A stretch of 64,000 nucleotides of DNA from Capnocytophaga canimorsus (lineage in GTDB: Bacteria > Bacteroidota > Bacteroidia > Flavobacteriales > Flavobacteriaceae), in contig NZ_CP022382.1 of NCBI RefSeq assembly GCF_002302565.1, forward strand, positions 815,001 through 879,000, given 5' to 3'. A program made the position numbers and the translations under genes. Position 1 is the first letter of the stretch; every line of letters starts with the position of its first letter. Below the pieces are notes generated by a model. The model had not been told where the DNA came from, searched no databases, and worked only from the letters and a program-made list of their open reading frames with translations. Below are positions 6,601 through 16,053 of the stretch, piece after piece.

Positions 6601-9453
6601 CTATTTGGACAGATACATTTTCCTTCTTGCATAGAGTTCATAGAATTGGTCGTCTTTGAGGTCGTCTATGAAAAGAATGCTCTCGCCGGTAGATTTCATT
6701 TCGGGTCCTAAACGCTTATCCACATTCGGGAACTTGTTAAACGAAAACACGGGCTGTTTGATAGCAAATCCGTCCAATTTCGGTTGGAAGTTAAAGTCGG
6801 TTACTTTCTTCTCACCGAGCATCACTTTGGTAGCGTAGTTCACGTACGGCTCCCCATAGGCTTTGGCGATAAACGGAACGGTACGCGACGCCCTCGGGTT
6901 GGCTTCGATGATGTACACCGTGTCGTCCTTAATGGCAAACTGAATGTTTATCAGTCCCACCGTGTTTAGGGCTTTGGCTATTTTGTGCGTATGGTCTTTG
7001 ATTTGTTGCATCACAAACTCACCGATGTTAAAGGGCGGCAGTGTGGCGTTACTATCCCCCGAATGCACCCCACACGGTTCGATGTGTTCCATAATTCCGA
7101 TGATGTACACGTTTTCGCCATCGCAAATGGCGTCGGCTTCGGCTTCGATAGCTCCATCTAAATAATGGTCGAGCAAAAGTTTGTTATTCGGAATTTTACG
7201 AAGCAAATCCACCACGTGTTCTTCCAATTCGTGCTTGTTGATAACGATTTTCATTCCTTGCCCACCCAACACATACGACGGACGCACCAAAAGCGGGAAG
7301 TCCAACTCATCGGCTAACTTTAAGGCTTCGTCGGCAGTTTCGGCAACACCAAATTTCGGATACGGAATGCCCAATTCTTTCAATAAAGTAGAAAAACGCC
7401 CTCGGTCTTCTGCCAAATCCAACGCGTCAAAGCTCGTTCCGATGATTTTAATGCCATATTTATGAAGTTTTTCAGCCAATTTCAAAGCGGTTTGTCCGCC
7501 TAACTGAACGATAACACCTTCGGGTTTTTCGTGACGAATGATGTCGTAAATATGTTCCCAAAAAACAGGCTCGAAGTAGAGCTTGTCCGCCGTGTCAAAA
7601 TCCGTAGAAACCGTTTCAGGGTTGCAGTTAATCATAATAGTTTCGTAACCGCACTCGGCAGCCGAAAGCACTCCGTGAACGCAACAGTAATCGAACTCAA
7701 TGCCCTGCCCAATGCGGTTGGGGCCTGAGCCTAACACAACTACTTTTTTACGGTCGGAAACGATACTATCGTTCGCTGTGAAAAGATTGCCGTTCGCATC
7801 ACGAATTGGAGCTTCAAACGTAGAGTAATAATACGGCGTTTGTGCTTTAAACTCGGCAGCACACGTATCTACCAACTTATATACGCGGTTGATACCCAAT
7901 TCTTCACGTTTTTTATAGACTTCACTTTCCCAACATCCCAACATATGAGCGATTTGGCGGTCGGCAAAGCCTTTTTGTTTGGCTTCCAATAGTAAATCTT
8001 TCGGAAGCGTTTCTATTTTATAGGTTGAAATTTCTTTCTCAATGCTGTATAGTTCTTCGTATTGCTTCAAGAACCACATATCTATCTTAGTGATTTCGTG
8101 AATTCTCGAAAGCGGAATACCCATCGCGATGGCGTCGTAAATCACAAAGACTCTATCCCAACTCGGATTGGTAAGTTTGTCGATGATTTGCTCATAATTT
8201 TTGTATCCTTTGCCATCTGCTCCCAATCCATTGCGTTTGATTTCAAGTGATTGCGTAGCTTTATGAAGCGCCTCTTGGAACGAGCGACCGATACCCATTA
8301 CTTCTCCTACCGATTTCATTTGCAGACCGATAGTGCGGTCAGAACCTTCGAATTTGTCAAAGTTCCAACGCGGAATTTTTACGATAACATAATCCAACGT
8401 AGGTTCAAAAAGTGCCGAAGTGGACTTAGTGATTTGGTTAGAAAGTTCGTCCAAGTTATAACCAATAGCCAATTTTGTTGCAATTTTGGCAATCGGATAG
8501 CCTGTTGCTTTGGAAGCCAATGCCGAAGAACGTGACACACGCGGATTGATTTCTATGGCGATAATATCTTCTTTTTCGTCAGGAGAAACGGCAAATTGTA
8601 CGTTGCAACCTCCCGCAAAATCGCCAATACTTCGCATCATCTTGATTGCCATATCACGCATACGTTGGAACGTTCTGTCGGAAAGCGTCATCGCCGGAGC
8701 AACGGTAATGGAGTCGCCCGTGTGGATACCCATTGGGTCCATATTTTCAATGGTACAGATAATTACCACGTTATCGTTTTTATCACGAAGAAGTTCCAAT
8801 TCGTATTCCTTCCAACCCATTAACGCCTTGTCAATCAACACTTCGTGAATGGGAGAAGCCTCCAAACCACGTGTGAGAAGCGTGTCGAAATCTTCCTTTT
8901 TGTACACCACAGAAGCTCCTGTTCCGCCCAATGTAAACGACGGACGAATCACCAAAGGAAAACCGAATTTCTGAGCGATTTCTTTTCCTCGAAGGAAGGA
9001 ATTTGCCGTTTCGGACGGAGCCATCGGAATGCCAATTTTGTCCAAAAGCACACGGAATTTCTCTCGGTCTTCGGTAATTTGGATGGCATCGATATCCACC
9101 CCGATGATTTCCACACCAAAATCTTTCCAAATCCCTTTTTCAGCGGCTTCAATGCAAAGATTTAGGGCGGTTTGCCCTCCCATTGTAGGCAAAACGGCAT
9201 CAATATTGGGATGTTTTTTCAGAATTTCAACTATGGATTTGGTAGTCAAAGGCTTCAAATAGACGTGGTCAGCCATTGAAGGGTCAGTCATAATGGTTGC
9301 AGGATTGCTGTTGATAAGCACCGTTTCGATGCCGTCCTCACGTAGCGAACGCAATGACTGCGAACCTGAATAGTCAAACTCACAGGCTTGTCCGATAATG
9401 ATTGGTCCTGAACCAATTAACAATACACAATTTAAATCTTTACGCTTTGGCAT
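6601..9453 (-). CDS. carB: Carbamoyl-phosphate synthase large subunit, without MGS domain
   Basis: Makes carbamoyl phosphate from bicarbonate, ATP and glutamine-derived ammonia for pyrimidine and arginine synthesis, in complex with CarA (not in the window). The two homologous synthetase halves are obvious: GSGPIIIGQACEFDYSGSQ near residue 15 and GSGPNRIGQGIEFDY near residue 565. Each is followed by an ATP-grasp domain (for example PSFTLGGTGAS and PSYVLGGQGMK). I place the start at the ATG at 9453 (MPKRKDL), because the 13 residues encoded upstream are lysine-rich and do not belong to the family. The protein is 950 aa and stops just after the second ATP-grasp half. The enterobacterial enzyme is about 1,073 aa and ends in an allosteric methylglyoxal-synthase-like (MGS) domain, which is absent here. 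Loss of UMP/ornithine control by that domain is therefore expected. The T-tailed palindrome at 6548-6571 ends the transcript. Confidence 0.96.
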   Translation of the reverse strand: MPKRKDLNCVLLIGSGPIIIGQACEFDYSGSQSLRSLREDGIETVLINSNPATIMTDPSMADHVYLKPLTTKSIVEILKKHPNIDAVLPTMGGQTALNLCIEAAEKGIWKDFGVEIIGVDIDAIQITEDREKFRVLLDKIGIPMAPSETANSFLRGKEIAQKFGFPLVIRPSFTLGGTGASVVYKKEDFDTLLTRGLEASPIHEVLIDKALMGWKEYELELLRDKNDNVVIICTIENMDPMGIHTGDSITVAPAMTLSDRTFQRMRDMAIKMMRSIGDFAGGCNVQFAVSPDEKEDIIAIEINPRVSRSSALASKATGYPIAKIATKLAIGYNLDELSNQITKSTSALFEPTLDYVIVKIPRWNFDKFEGSDRTIGLQMKSVGEVMGIGRSFQEALHKATQSLEIKRNGLGADGKGYKNYEQIIDKLTNPSWDRVFVIYDAIAMGIPLSRIHEITKIDMWFLKQYEELYSIEKEISTYKIETLPKDLLLEAKQKGFADRQIAHMLGCWESEVYKKREELGINRVYKLVDTCAAEFKAQTPYYYSTFEAPIRDANGNLFTANDSIVSDRKKVVVLGSGPNRIGQGIEFDYCCVHGVLSAAECGYETIMINCNPETVSTDFDTADKLYFEPVFWEHIYDIIRHEKPEGVIVQLGGQTALKLAEKLHKYGIKIIGTSFDALDLAEDRGRFSTLLKELGIPYPKFGVAETADEALKLADELDFPLLVRPSYVLGGQGMKIVINKHELEEHVVDLLRKIPNNKLLLDHYLDGAIEAEADAICDGENVYIIGIMEHIEPCGVHSGDSNATLPPFNIGEFVMQQIKDHTHKIAKALNTVGLINIQFAIKDDTVYIIEANPRASRTVPFIAKAYGEPYVNYATKVMLGEKKVTDFNFQPKLDGFAIKQPVFSFNKFPNVDKRLGPEMKSTGESILFIDDLKDDQFYELYARRKMYLSK

Positions 9454-9598
9454 TTCTTTATGATTTTTATTTTTTTTTGATTTTCTCTCCAACTCAATAG
9501 CAAAAATTGTTGAGAAAGATTGATTTTTTTATGATATATATAAATTCTAATTCAACTTATAAAGAATACATCTGTATCACACACTTTTAGGTTGCAAC

Positions 9599-10588
9599 TT
9601 ACAAATTTTCTTTTATACTTCTTGTTAAATCCACAGCAAATTTGTCTGCATTTTTGAAAATATACTTTCTATTTTCAGAATACGTCTTTTCAAAAAGTTC
9701 CATTTTTGGCATTTGGGCATTGAAAATTTGATTCATATAATCCATTTTTGGCGGATAGATATAGAATAATTTTCCTTTTGGAAACTGATTTTCTTGTTGC
9801 CAAATTTCAAATTCCTGAAAAAAACAATCGTGTGTTGGCATCTCAATTTTGGTAAACAAATCCGCATCAAGTTCGTGTACCAAACGATATAGCCCGTGAA
9901 TTTCTTGAGCAAAACACTTATCTATCTTTTCTCGTGGGTAACCTAATTTCTGGTATGCCACACAGAGTTCTTGCAAACAATTTGATGCTTTTTGAGCGTC
10001 TTTTTCAACCAACGCCACAAAATACAATACCACAAATTTTTCCCAAGCCGTTATTTTCTTTTGTACAAACTTTTCTGCCTTTTGCAAAGCTATTTGCTTT
10101 AAATCTTCTTCCTTAAAGTAAATTACCTTTAGCAAATTGACTGCATTTTCAGTGTAAAATTGCCCTTTGGAATGTGGCAATTCTTTTGGAAAAAGGCTTT
10201 CTATAATTTGAAAATCATTACAGGCAAAGGCTGAAAGTACATCAAAAAAAGCATTGCAATGGTCTGTACCACTTTCTGTTACAGAAGTTGATAAAATCTC
10301 TTGCCGGGCAGTCTGATACAAAACATTATTCAGCAACTCAAAATCTTGATTACTAAAAGCCAGATAAAAACCAAACTCTTTTATGTTGTTCAGCAAACTA
10401 ATATATGATTTTGTTTTACTGATTTCATCACTCAAATCTTGTAAATATTTTTCAAAAGTGTCTTGATTCCATTTTTCAAATTCTTCCCAATTGCGAGGTG
10501 GATAGTAGTATCCCCACTTTTTGAGACTTTCTTCACATTTTTGGTGATATAACTTCAAATATTTTTTAATATTTTTAATCATTTTCAA
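9599..10588 (-). CDS. Helical repeat-like protein, possible Imm49-type immunity protein, 329 aa
   Basis: An all-helical soluble protein with no signal peptide or membrane segment. The arrangement is an N-terminal helix pair, a central AFFDVLSAFACNDFQIIESLFP segment, then paired helices (ALVEKDAQKASNCLQELCVAY) and a late segment ADLFTKIEMPTHDCFF. It reminds me of the Imm49 family of polymorphic-toxin immunity proteins, in which a domain of stacked helices alternates small 'A-F/L-acidic' turns with hydrophobic faces. I hold this at low confidence. No toxin gene, Rhs element or secretion gene adjoins it: carB lies downstream and rpmH upstream, both in the same orientation. If it is Imm49 it would be an orphan immunity gene. 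The ATG at 10588 is the first of two (MKM); starting at residue 3 is equally possible. Confidence 0.65.
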   Translation of the reverse strand: MKMIKNIKKYLKLYHQKCEESLKKWGYYYPPRNWEEFEKWNQDTFEKYLQDLSDEISKTKSYISLLNNIKEFGFYLAFSNQDFELLNNVLYQTARQEILSTSVTESGTDHCNAFFDVLSAFACNDFQIIESLFPKELPHSKGQFYTENAVNLLKVIYFKEEDLKQIALQKAEKFVQKKITAWEKFVVLYFVALVEKDAQKASNCLQELCVAYQKLGYPREKIDKCFAQEIHGLYRLVHELDADLFTKIEMPTHDCFFQEFEIWQQENQFPKGKLFYIYPPKMDYMNQIFNAQMPKMELFEKTYSENRKYIFKNADKFAVDLTRSIKENL

Positions 10589-10689
10589 CCATTCCGTCCG
10601 TTAAGATTTCGGAATAAAAAGATTTTTCACAAATTATCAAACAAATTATTAACGTAGGATTTAATGAGATAGTAAATTTGTTTAAAAAA

Positions 10690-10718
10690 AAGGTGTTACC
10701 TAAAAAAGATAACACCTT
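10690..10718 (-). terminator. rpmH terminator
   Basis: AAGGTGTTA and TAACACCTT form a stem with an 11-base loop, followed on the minus strand by TTTTTTT. It lies 30-55 bases past the rpmH stop codon. Confidence 0.7.
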
Positions 10719-10746
10719 TATATATTGTAAAACCCAACCATCGACA

Positions 10747-10905
10747 TTATTTTTTATGTCTTGGTTCTGAAGAAACTGTTAATTTTTTTCTTCCTTTAGC
10801 TCTTCTTCTCGCTAATACTTTTCTTCCGTTTGCAGTAGCCATACGCTCTCTGAAACCGTGTTTATTTCTTCTCTTTCTTTTTGATGGTTGAAATGTTCTT
10901 TTCAT
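10747..10905 (-). CDS. rpmH: Ribosomal protein L34
   Basis: A 52-residue, strongly basic protein of the large ribosomal subunit. The start [19 protein letters not shown] and the middle part [20 protein letters not shown] are the diagnostic L34 sequence, and the length fits the family's Bacteroidota members (52-53 aa). Many bacteria have rpmH beside dnaA and rnpA, but here it stands alone between the possible Imm49 gene and folC. A near-perfect promoter lies 90-120 bases upstream and a T-tailed hairpin follows, so it should be transcribed as a single gene. The ATG at 10905 is the only reasonable start. Confidence 0.96.
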   Translation of the reverse strand: MKRTFQPSKRKRRNKHGFRERMATANGRKVLARRRAKGRKKLTVSSEPRHKK

Positions 10906-10995
10906 GACTCTGATTCTTTAAAATATCTTTACTAGGATAAAAAATTCTATAAGTACAGAAGCAATTACTACATAGCTTCCCTTTTAAACTGGGGG

Positions 10996-11026
10996 CAAAA
11001 ATAACATTTTTTTTGTAATCCACAAA
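10996..11026 (-). promoter_or_regulatory. rpmH promoter
   Basis: Minus-strand TTTG (11023-11026), 19-base spacer, TATTTTTG (10996-11003): an excellent match to the Bacteroidota sigma consensus. It implies a 5' leader of about 80 bases. The rest of 10906-11233 is AT-rich, and I see nothing else in it. Confidence 0.75.
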
Positions 11027-11233
11027 CTATTTATATGTTTTTTCTAAGAAGATTTTCAGATCCTGCCATTACAAAAACAATAAAACAATCCTATTGACAA
11101 CAAGCATAATAAAAAAAGAAAATACTTAAACAACAAAGAAAAGTTTAGCAAAATGATTTCTTAACACATTTCAACTTTGGTTAAGTACACGTAGATTGTC
11201 TCCGTACTTGTTCTTGAAACTTTTTAAAATCAT

Positions 11234-12448
11234 TTAGACAACTTCTGCTACCACAAAAGTGCTCCCTCCTACAAAAATAAAATCAGCTGGATGAGCGTTT
11301 TCCTTAGCTTTTTCCAATGCTTTTTGAACAGAGGGATATACCTGTCCTTGAAGCCCTTTAGTCTCTGCTAATGCTTTTAAAGTTTCAACTTCCAACCCAC
11401 GAGGAATGGCAGGAGAGCAAAAATAGTATGTTGCCGATTTTGGAAACACCTCCAACACTTGTTGTACATCTTTGTCCTTAACAAAACCTAGTACGATATG
11501 TAATTTTTCAAACTGTTGATTTTGTAATTGTTGCATAACCAAAGAAAGTCCTGCTAAATTATGTGCTGTATCACAAATAATTTTTGGAGTTTCGGATAAG
11601 GTTTGCCAACGCCCTTTAAGTCCCGTGTTTTTCACTACATTTTGTAATCCTAAAGTGATATTTTCCGAAGTAATTTTCCAACCTTTATTCTTTAAAATTT
11701 CCAATACAGCCACAACTCCTTTTATATTTTTTGCTTGATATATCCCTTGTAAATCCGTAATATAGTTGCAGGATAAAGTACTAGCAAAGGTAATAGGAGC
11801 TTGTTTTTCTTGGGCTTGATTTACAAAAACGACAGCCGTTTGTTGGTCATTTTCACTGATTACCACAGGAATGCCTTGCTTGATAATTCCTGCTTTTTCA
11901 AAAGCTATTTCGGCAAGGGTGTGCCCTAAAATATCGGTGTGATCTTTCGATATATTGGTGATTAACGAAACCTGCGGAGTTATTATATTGGTAGAATCGA
12001 GCCGCCCTCCTAAACCTACTTCTATAACAGCAATATCCACATTTTCAGAAGCAAAATATTGAAAAGCCAAGCCGACCGTCATTTCGAAAAAAGAAAGGGA
12101 AGTTGATTCAAAAAACGATTGATGACGAGCTACAAAATCAACCACATATTGTTCTGAAATTTCAACGCCATTGATTTTAATACGCTCACGGAAATCTCTC
12201 AAATGAGGAGAGGTGTATAATCCTACCCGATACCCCGCTTGTTGCAATACCGATGCCAGCATATGGCTCGACGACCCCTTACCATTGGTTCCTGCCACGT
12301 GTATCGACTTGAATTGCTGATGAGGATTTCCCAAACGCTCCGATAATAATCTGATATTATCTAGTTTATGATTTAAAGCCTCCCTGCCTTTATTTTGATA
12401 CATCGGTAGGCGATTAAACATCCACGCAAGTGTTTCTTTATAATTCAT
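11234..12448 (-). CDS. folC: Bifunctional folylpolyglutamate / dihydrofolate synthase
   Basis: Adds glutamate to dihydropteroate and/or to folates in the cytoplasm; a Mur-ligase-fold enzyme. The N-terminal ATP-binding motif is HVAGTNGKGSSSHML (about residues 50-64), and TSPHL (79-83) and the DRAxR-like FRERIKING follow as in FolC. SLITNISKDHTDILG and the EKAGIIKQG motif (central ATPase and carbamoylated-Lys region) are also clear. The C-terminal domain contains ICDTAHNLAG, the glutamate-ligase signature. At 404 aa it is close to the usual 400-430. It follows tonB by 64 bases in the same orientation and could be the last gene of the exbB-exbD-tonB transcript. Whether both activities are present cannot be told from the sequence. 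Confidence 0.93.
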   Translation of the reverse strand: MNYKETLAWMFNRLPMYQNKGREALNHKLDNIRLLSERLGNPHQQFKSIHVAGTNGKGSSSHMLASVLQQAGYRVGLYTSPHLRDFRERIKINGVEISEQYVVDFVARHQSFFESTSLSFFEMTVGLAFQYFASENVDIAVIEVGLGGRLDSTNIITPQVSLITNISKDHTDILGHTLAEIAFEKAGIIKQGIPVVISENDQQTAVVFVNQAQEKQAPITFASTLSCNYITDLQGIYQAKNIKGVVAVLEILKNKGWKITSENITLGLQNVVKNTGLKGRWQTLSETPKIICDTAHNLAGLSLVMQQLQNQQFEKLHIVLGFVKDKDVQQVLEVFPKSATYYFCSPAIPRGLEVETLKALAETKGLQGQVYPSVQKALEKAKENAHPADFIFVGGSTFVVAEVV

Positions 12449-12512
12449 TAAAAATATATTTTCAAAATAATAGGCCGAAAAAATCAGGCTATTTTATAAT
12501 ATTTCACATATG

Positions 12513-13379
12513 TTATTCTCCGAGTTTGAAGTTGATGACGATAAAACCTACTTGGCTAATCGGTGCATTTTTATCGGCATTCCAGCGATAAGTTTTTGCC
12601 GTTTCTTTAGCCGCTTCCATAAGACACGGATGATTATTGGTCGTTCCTCGAACCCCAGGGGTTATTTTGATTACGTTACCAGACTGGTTTACTTCAATCT
12701 GAACCACAACCCTGCCAGATTCATTGCAATTTTGTTTAACTAAACCACTGTCTTTAAGGCTACGCCCATTCAATCCCCAGCCTTTACCACTGCTTCCTGA
12801 ACCTCCTGAACCATAAAACGAATTAGCGTACGGATTTCCTTGAGGATCTCCTTTGTATCCAGACTGTTTATCATCGCCCTGCCCCGAAGTAGCTTCTCCT
12901 TTAGCGTCAGCTGCTCCAAAAATATTAGATAACGCATCAGTGGTTTCTTTTGAGGGTTTAGACGATTGCTGAGGCTTTTCTTTAGGTTTTTGATTTTCAG
13001 CTGTTTTTTGAGGCTTGGTATCTTTATTAGGTTCCACCTTTTTGTCTATCTTTTCCTCTTTCTTAACCTCTTTAGGTAGTACTACCTCTTCTTGATTTTC
13101 CTGTGTAAGGACTTCTTCCTTTACGGGATTGGGGGTTGTTTGTGTAGGTGGTGTAGATTCAGAGAGTTGCTCTTGAGGCTGTGCCACCTCTTGCTTCGGA
13201 GGTGAGGTACGTTGCCCTTGACCTGCAGGAGTTACCCCAAAAACCACATCAATGCCACTCTCTGGAGGAGGGTCTAAATATTTAAGCCCCGTGTAAAACA
13301 ACAAAAACACCACCAAACTCATCAAAAGTATGGTTATTATCAATGATTTGCGTTTATGTTTGGTATCTGTTATGCTCAT
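12513..13379 (-). CDS. tonB: TonB-family energy transducer, 288 aa
   Basis: Couples the inner-membrane proton motive force, through ExbB/ExbD, to outer-membrane TonB-dependent receptors. A short basic N terminus is followed by one membrane anchor (about residues 13-32, ending FYTGLKYL). The long Pro/Lys/Glu/Gln-rich periplasmic linker (about 35-150) contains repeated PKE/KPQ runs. A Gly/Ser-rich stretch (about 160-205) and a C-terminal domain (about 206-288) end the protein. In the C-terminal domain GRVVVQIEVNQSGNVIKITPG and the final FIVINFKLGE strand are the TonB/TolA-like fold. It starts 11 bases after exbD. The Gly/Ser-rich stretch resembles those of flavobacterial TolA/TonB hybrids, so an involvement in a Tol-like envelope system is possible. 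Confidence 0.88.
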   Translation of the reverse strand: MSITDTKHKRKSLIITILLMSLVVFLLFYTGLKYLDPPPESGIDVVFGVTPAGQGQRTSPPKQEVAQPQEQLSESTPPTQTTPNPVKEEVLTQENQEEVVLPKEVKKEEKIDKKVEPNKDTKPQKTAENQKPKEKPQQSSKPSKETTDALSNIFGAADAKGEATSGQGDDKQSGYKGDPQGNPYANSFYGSGGSGSSGKGWGLNGRSLKDSGLVKQNCNESGRVVVQIEVNQSGNVIKITPGVRGTTNNHPCLMEAAKETAKTYRWNADKNAPISQVGFIVINFKLGE

Positions 13380-13390
13380 AAAGGATCGTT

Positions 13391-13777
13391 CTATTTAGGT
13401 CGTACTGCCAAAATAACCTTATATTGATTTTGATTAGCAATATCCATCACGGTAACCGCTTTTTCGATAGGTACAGATTCTTCCACACGCAAGATTATGG
13501 TAGGTTTTTCAACATCTTTGAGTAAAACTCTCAATTCTTGTTCTAATTTTTCAGGCTCAATTTGCTTTTTGTCAATAAAATAATTCAAGTTTTTGTTAAT
13601 GCTTACCGAAACGTTTTGTGTATTGGTTGACTTTCCTTTGGCCCTTGGCAATAGTAAATCCAACGCATTGGGGCTATTGGCTGTAAGCATAAAAAAGACC
13701 AACAACAGAAATACAATATCTGTCATTGACGACATACTAAACTCGGCACTTACCCTATTTCTACCTCTTATTTTCAT
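13391..13777 (-). CDS. exbD: ExbD/TolR biopolymer transport protein
   Basis: Small partner of ExbB in the proton-driven motor. RNRVSAEFSMSSMTDIVFLLLVFFML (about residues 5-30) is the single membrane helix with the conserved Asp (here in SMTDIVF, residue 19), thought to carry protons. The periplasmic part (about 40-128) has the typical VSINKNLNYFIDKKQI strand pair and ends in VILAVRPK. At 128 aa it is of normal length. It lies 26 bases after exbB and 11 bases before tonB, a standard exbB-exbD-tonB operon. Confidence 0.93.
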   Translation of the reverse strand: MKIRGRNRVSAEFSMSSMTDIVFLLLVFFMLTANSPNALDLLLPRAKGKSTNTQNVSVSINKNLNYFIDKKQIEPEKLEQELRVLLKDVEKPTIILRVEESVPIEKAVTVMDIANQNQYKVILAVRPK

Positions 13778-13803
13778 CTTAAATTATGTTTAGAGGTTTG
13801 ACC

Positions 13804-14502
13804 TTACATAGGTTCGTTAAGTAAATCCAGAAATTCAACAGCATATGCCTCCATTTGATGTACTACCTTATCGGTTCGTACTACCAAATGATTATACCCA
13901 ATGTAAGAAACAATCCCTACAATGAGTCCTGCCACAGTAGTTGCCATAGCGGTATAGATTCCACTGGCTAAAGCCCCCATTTCTGCCTGACCTCCACTGC
14001 TTGCCATTTCGTGAAATGCCAAAATCATCCCTATAACGGTTCCTAAAAAACCAATCATCGGTCCAGCACCAGCAATAGTAGCCAAAATTGCTGTATTTTT
14101 TTCTAATTTATACACCTCAAGTGTACCTGCATTTTCAATAGCTTTATTGATATCTTCTAAAGGTTTGCCTATACGGGTAATGCCTTTTTCGACCAATCGA
14201 GCAACAGGAGTATCCGATTGAGCACACAGCATCTTTGCCGAATCAATACGTCCTGCGGTAATACTATCTTTAATCTGAAACATAAAGTTTTTATCTACTC
14301 TGGAAGCCGCCTTAATGGCAAAAGTACGCTCAAAGTAGATGAAAAGCGCTACTGCCAACATAAGTAAGAGTATGGCTATAATAACAACACTGGAAGTACC
14401 TCCATTCAAAATCAAATCAATAACGGAAAGTGTTTTTTCTTCAACGAGTGGTTCGGTTTCAGAGGCAACACCTTGTTGTAGTAAAGTTTGTAATGATAAC
14501 AT
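13804..14502 (-). CDS. exbB: ExbB/TolQ/MotA-family proton channel protein
   Basis: Inner-membrane stator of the TonB motor. The helices are at about residues 34-54 (VVIIAILLLMLAVALFIYF), 140-165 (TIAGAGPMIGFLGTVIGMILAF) and 180-205 (GIYTAMATTVAGLIVGIVSYIGY). The last two carry the diagnostic GFLGTVxGM and ATTVAGLxVGI motifs of the MotA/TolQ/ExbB family. At 232 aa it is a usual length. It is the first gene of the exbB-exbD-tonB cluster; a TAGTTTTG sequence at 14532-14539 might be its -7 box. Whether this set serves nutrient receptors or acts as the Tol-Pal motor cannot be decided from sequence alone. Confidence 0.93.
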   Translation of the reverse strand: MLSLQTLLQQGVASETEPLVEEKTLSVIDLILNGGTSSVVIIAILLLMLAVALFIYFERTFAIKAASRVDKNFMFQIKDSITAGRIDSAKMLCAQSDTPVARLVEKGITRIGKPLEDINKAIENAGTLEVYKLEKNTAILATIAGAGPMIGFLGTVIGMILAFHEMASSGGQAEMGALASGIYTAMATTVAGLIVGIVSYIGYNHLVVRTDKVVHQMEAYAVEFLDLLNEPM

Positions 14503-14566
14503 TGAATTTATTTTTTACGTTTTTATCTCGACAAAACTAATTATATTATTTCATTCTGCCTTGTTT

Positions 14567-15931
14567 TTAATATTTTTTTATGATTTTGTCGATTAAGTTC
14601 TGAAAGTTAAGTCCTCCGTAATTCCCTGAACTCATCAGTAACAACACAGAATTATTATAGGTTTTATTATAGATATACTCTTGAAAATCAGCAGATTTAT
14701 TAAAAACTTTGATATCTTCTCTTTGGAACATCTCACGGATAAATTCAGGAGAAATATCTGCCACACCTTTGGTTTTTAATGCACCTTCATCATAATAAAC
14801 CACAGCAGAAGTAGCCTCATCAAGTGAACCTGCATATTCTTTCAAAAATTCGGGGCGTAAACTACTGAAAGTGTGCAACTCTAAAAAGGCTTCGACCTCT
14901 TTTTCAGGGAATTGCTCCACCACCGAAGCTACAGTTGCCCGTACCTTACTTGGAGCGTGTGCAAAATCTTTAAAAACAGCCACTTTTTCAGATAAATACA
15001 TCTTTTCCAAACGCTTTGAAGCACCTTTAAAAGAAAGTATCGCTTGATAAAAGTCATTTTCATCAACCCCCATATGTTGGCAGATTTGCTTAGCCCCTTC
15101 CAAGTTACTCATATTGTGCTTCCCGAAAATTTCCAGAGGAAGCTCTCCTTCTTCGGTAATTAGATACGTAATACCTTTTCGTATGTGATAATGAGGCGTA
15201 TGATAGGGAAGTTTACGAATAGGATTTTCAGTTTCGTTTACTATTTTAACAAGTAGTGTATCTTCTTCATTATAAACAAGTATCCCACCATTAACGATAC
15301 TATCAACGAATACTTTGAACTGTTGGGCATAAACTTCAGGTGTTGGGAAAACATTGATATGATCCCAAGCTATTCCGCTAACTAATGCAATATTAGGCTT
15401 GTACCAATGAAACTTGGATTTTAAATCAATGGGAGAGGAAAGGTATTCGTCTCCTTCAATAAGCATAAACTCTGCCGTTTGTGAAAGCCGAACCATACGC
15501 TCAAATCCTTCTAATTGAGCGCCTACTAAATAATCTACCGCTATTCCGCAGTAATTCATCACGTGTAAAACCATTGATGTAATGGTCGTTTTTCCGTGAC
15601 TTCCCCCAATTACCACACGGGTTTTGTTTTTGGAATGCTCATAAATAAACTCAGGATAGGAACAAATTCTTAGTCCCAAACGCTGTGCTTCTAGAAGTTC
15701 AGGATTATCCTTTTTGGCGTGCATTCCTAAGATAACAATATCTAAATCAGAGGTTATTTTTTCAGGGAACCAGCCCATAGCTTGGGGCAAGAGTCCCGCT
15801 TGTTGCAATCGGGAACGAGAAGGTTCATAGATAGCATCGTCACTACCACTCACCACATTACCCAATTGGGAAAGTTCTAAAGCTAAATTGTGCATCGCAG
15901 CACCTCCTATTGAAATAAAATGTATTCGCAT
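14567..15931 (-). CDS. mpl: UDP-N-acetylmuramate:L-Ala-gamma-D-Glu-mDAP ligase
   Basis: Recycles the cell-wall tripeptide by ligating it to UDP-MurNAc in the cytoplasm. The start at 15931 gives MRIHFISIGGAAMHNLAL, the Mpl form of the Mur N-terminal Rossmann domain; the 17 extra upstream codons (from 15982) do not fit. VVIGGSHGKTTITSMVLHV (about residues 108-126) is the Mur ATP-binding loop. LIEGDEYLSSP, GIAWDHINVFP and the C-terminal FKDFAHAPSKVRATV complete the family pattern. The 454 aa length is normal. It lies upstream of exbB in the same direction, separated by 64 bases, and may be cotranscribed with it. Confidence 0.92.
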   Translation of the reverse strand: MRIHFISIGGAAMHNLALELSQLGNVVSGSDDAIYEPSRSRLQQAGLLPQAMGWFPEKITSDLDIVILGMHAKKDNPELLEAQRLGLRICSYPEFIYEHSKNKTRVVIGGSHGKTTITSMVLHVMNYCGIAVDYLVGAQLEGFERMVRLSQTAEFMLIEGDEYLSSPIDLKSKFHWYKPNIALVSGIAWDHINVFPTPEVYAQQFKVFVDSIVNGGILVYNEEDTLLVKIVNETENPIRKLPYHTPHYHIRKGITYLITEEGELPLEIFGKHNMSNLEGAKQICQHMGVDENDFYQAILSFKGASKRLEKMYLSEKVAVFKDFAHAPSKVRATVASVVEQFPEKEVEAFLELHTFSSLRPEFLKEYAGSLDEATSAVVYYDEGALKTKGVADISPEFIREMFQREDIKVFNKSADFQEYIYNKTYNNSVLLLMSSGNYGGLNFQNLIDKIIKKY

Positions 15932-16053
15932 TAGTTTAATTTTATTCAGAGTGTAAAGGTACGCAATTTTACTATAACACAAAACAAACTCTAATGCTTG
16001 GCTTTCGGCAGATAGTAATTAGTGATTAGTTGCTTTTAAACCTGAAACTCAGT

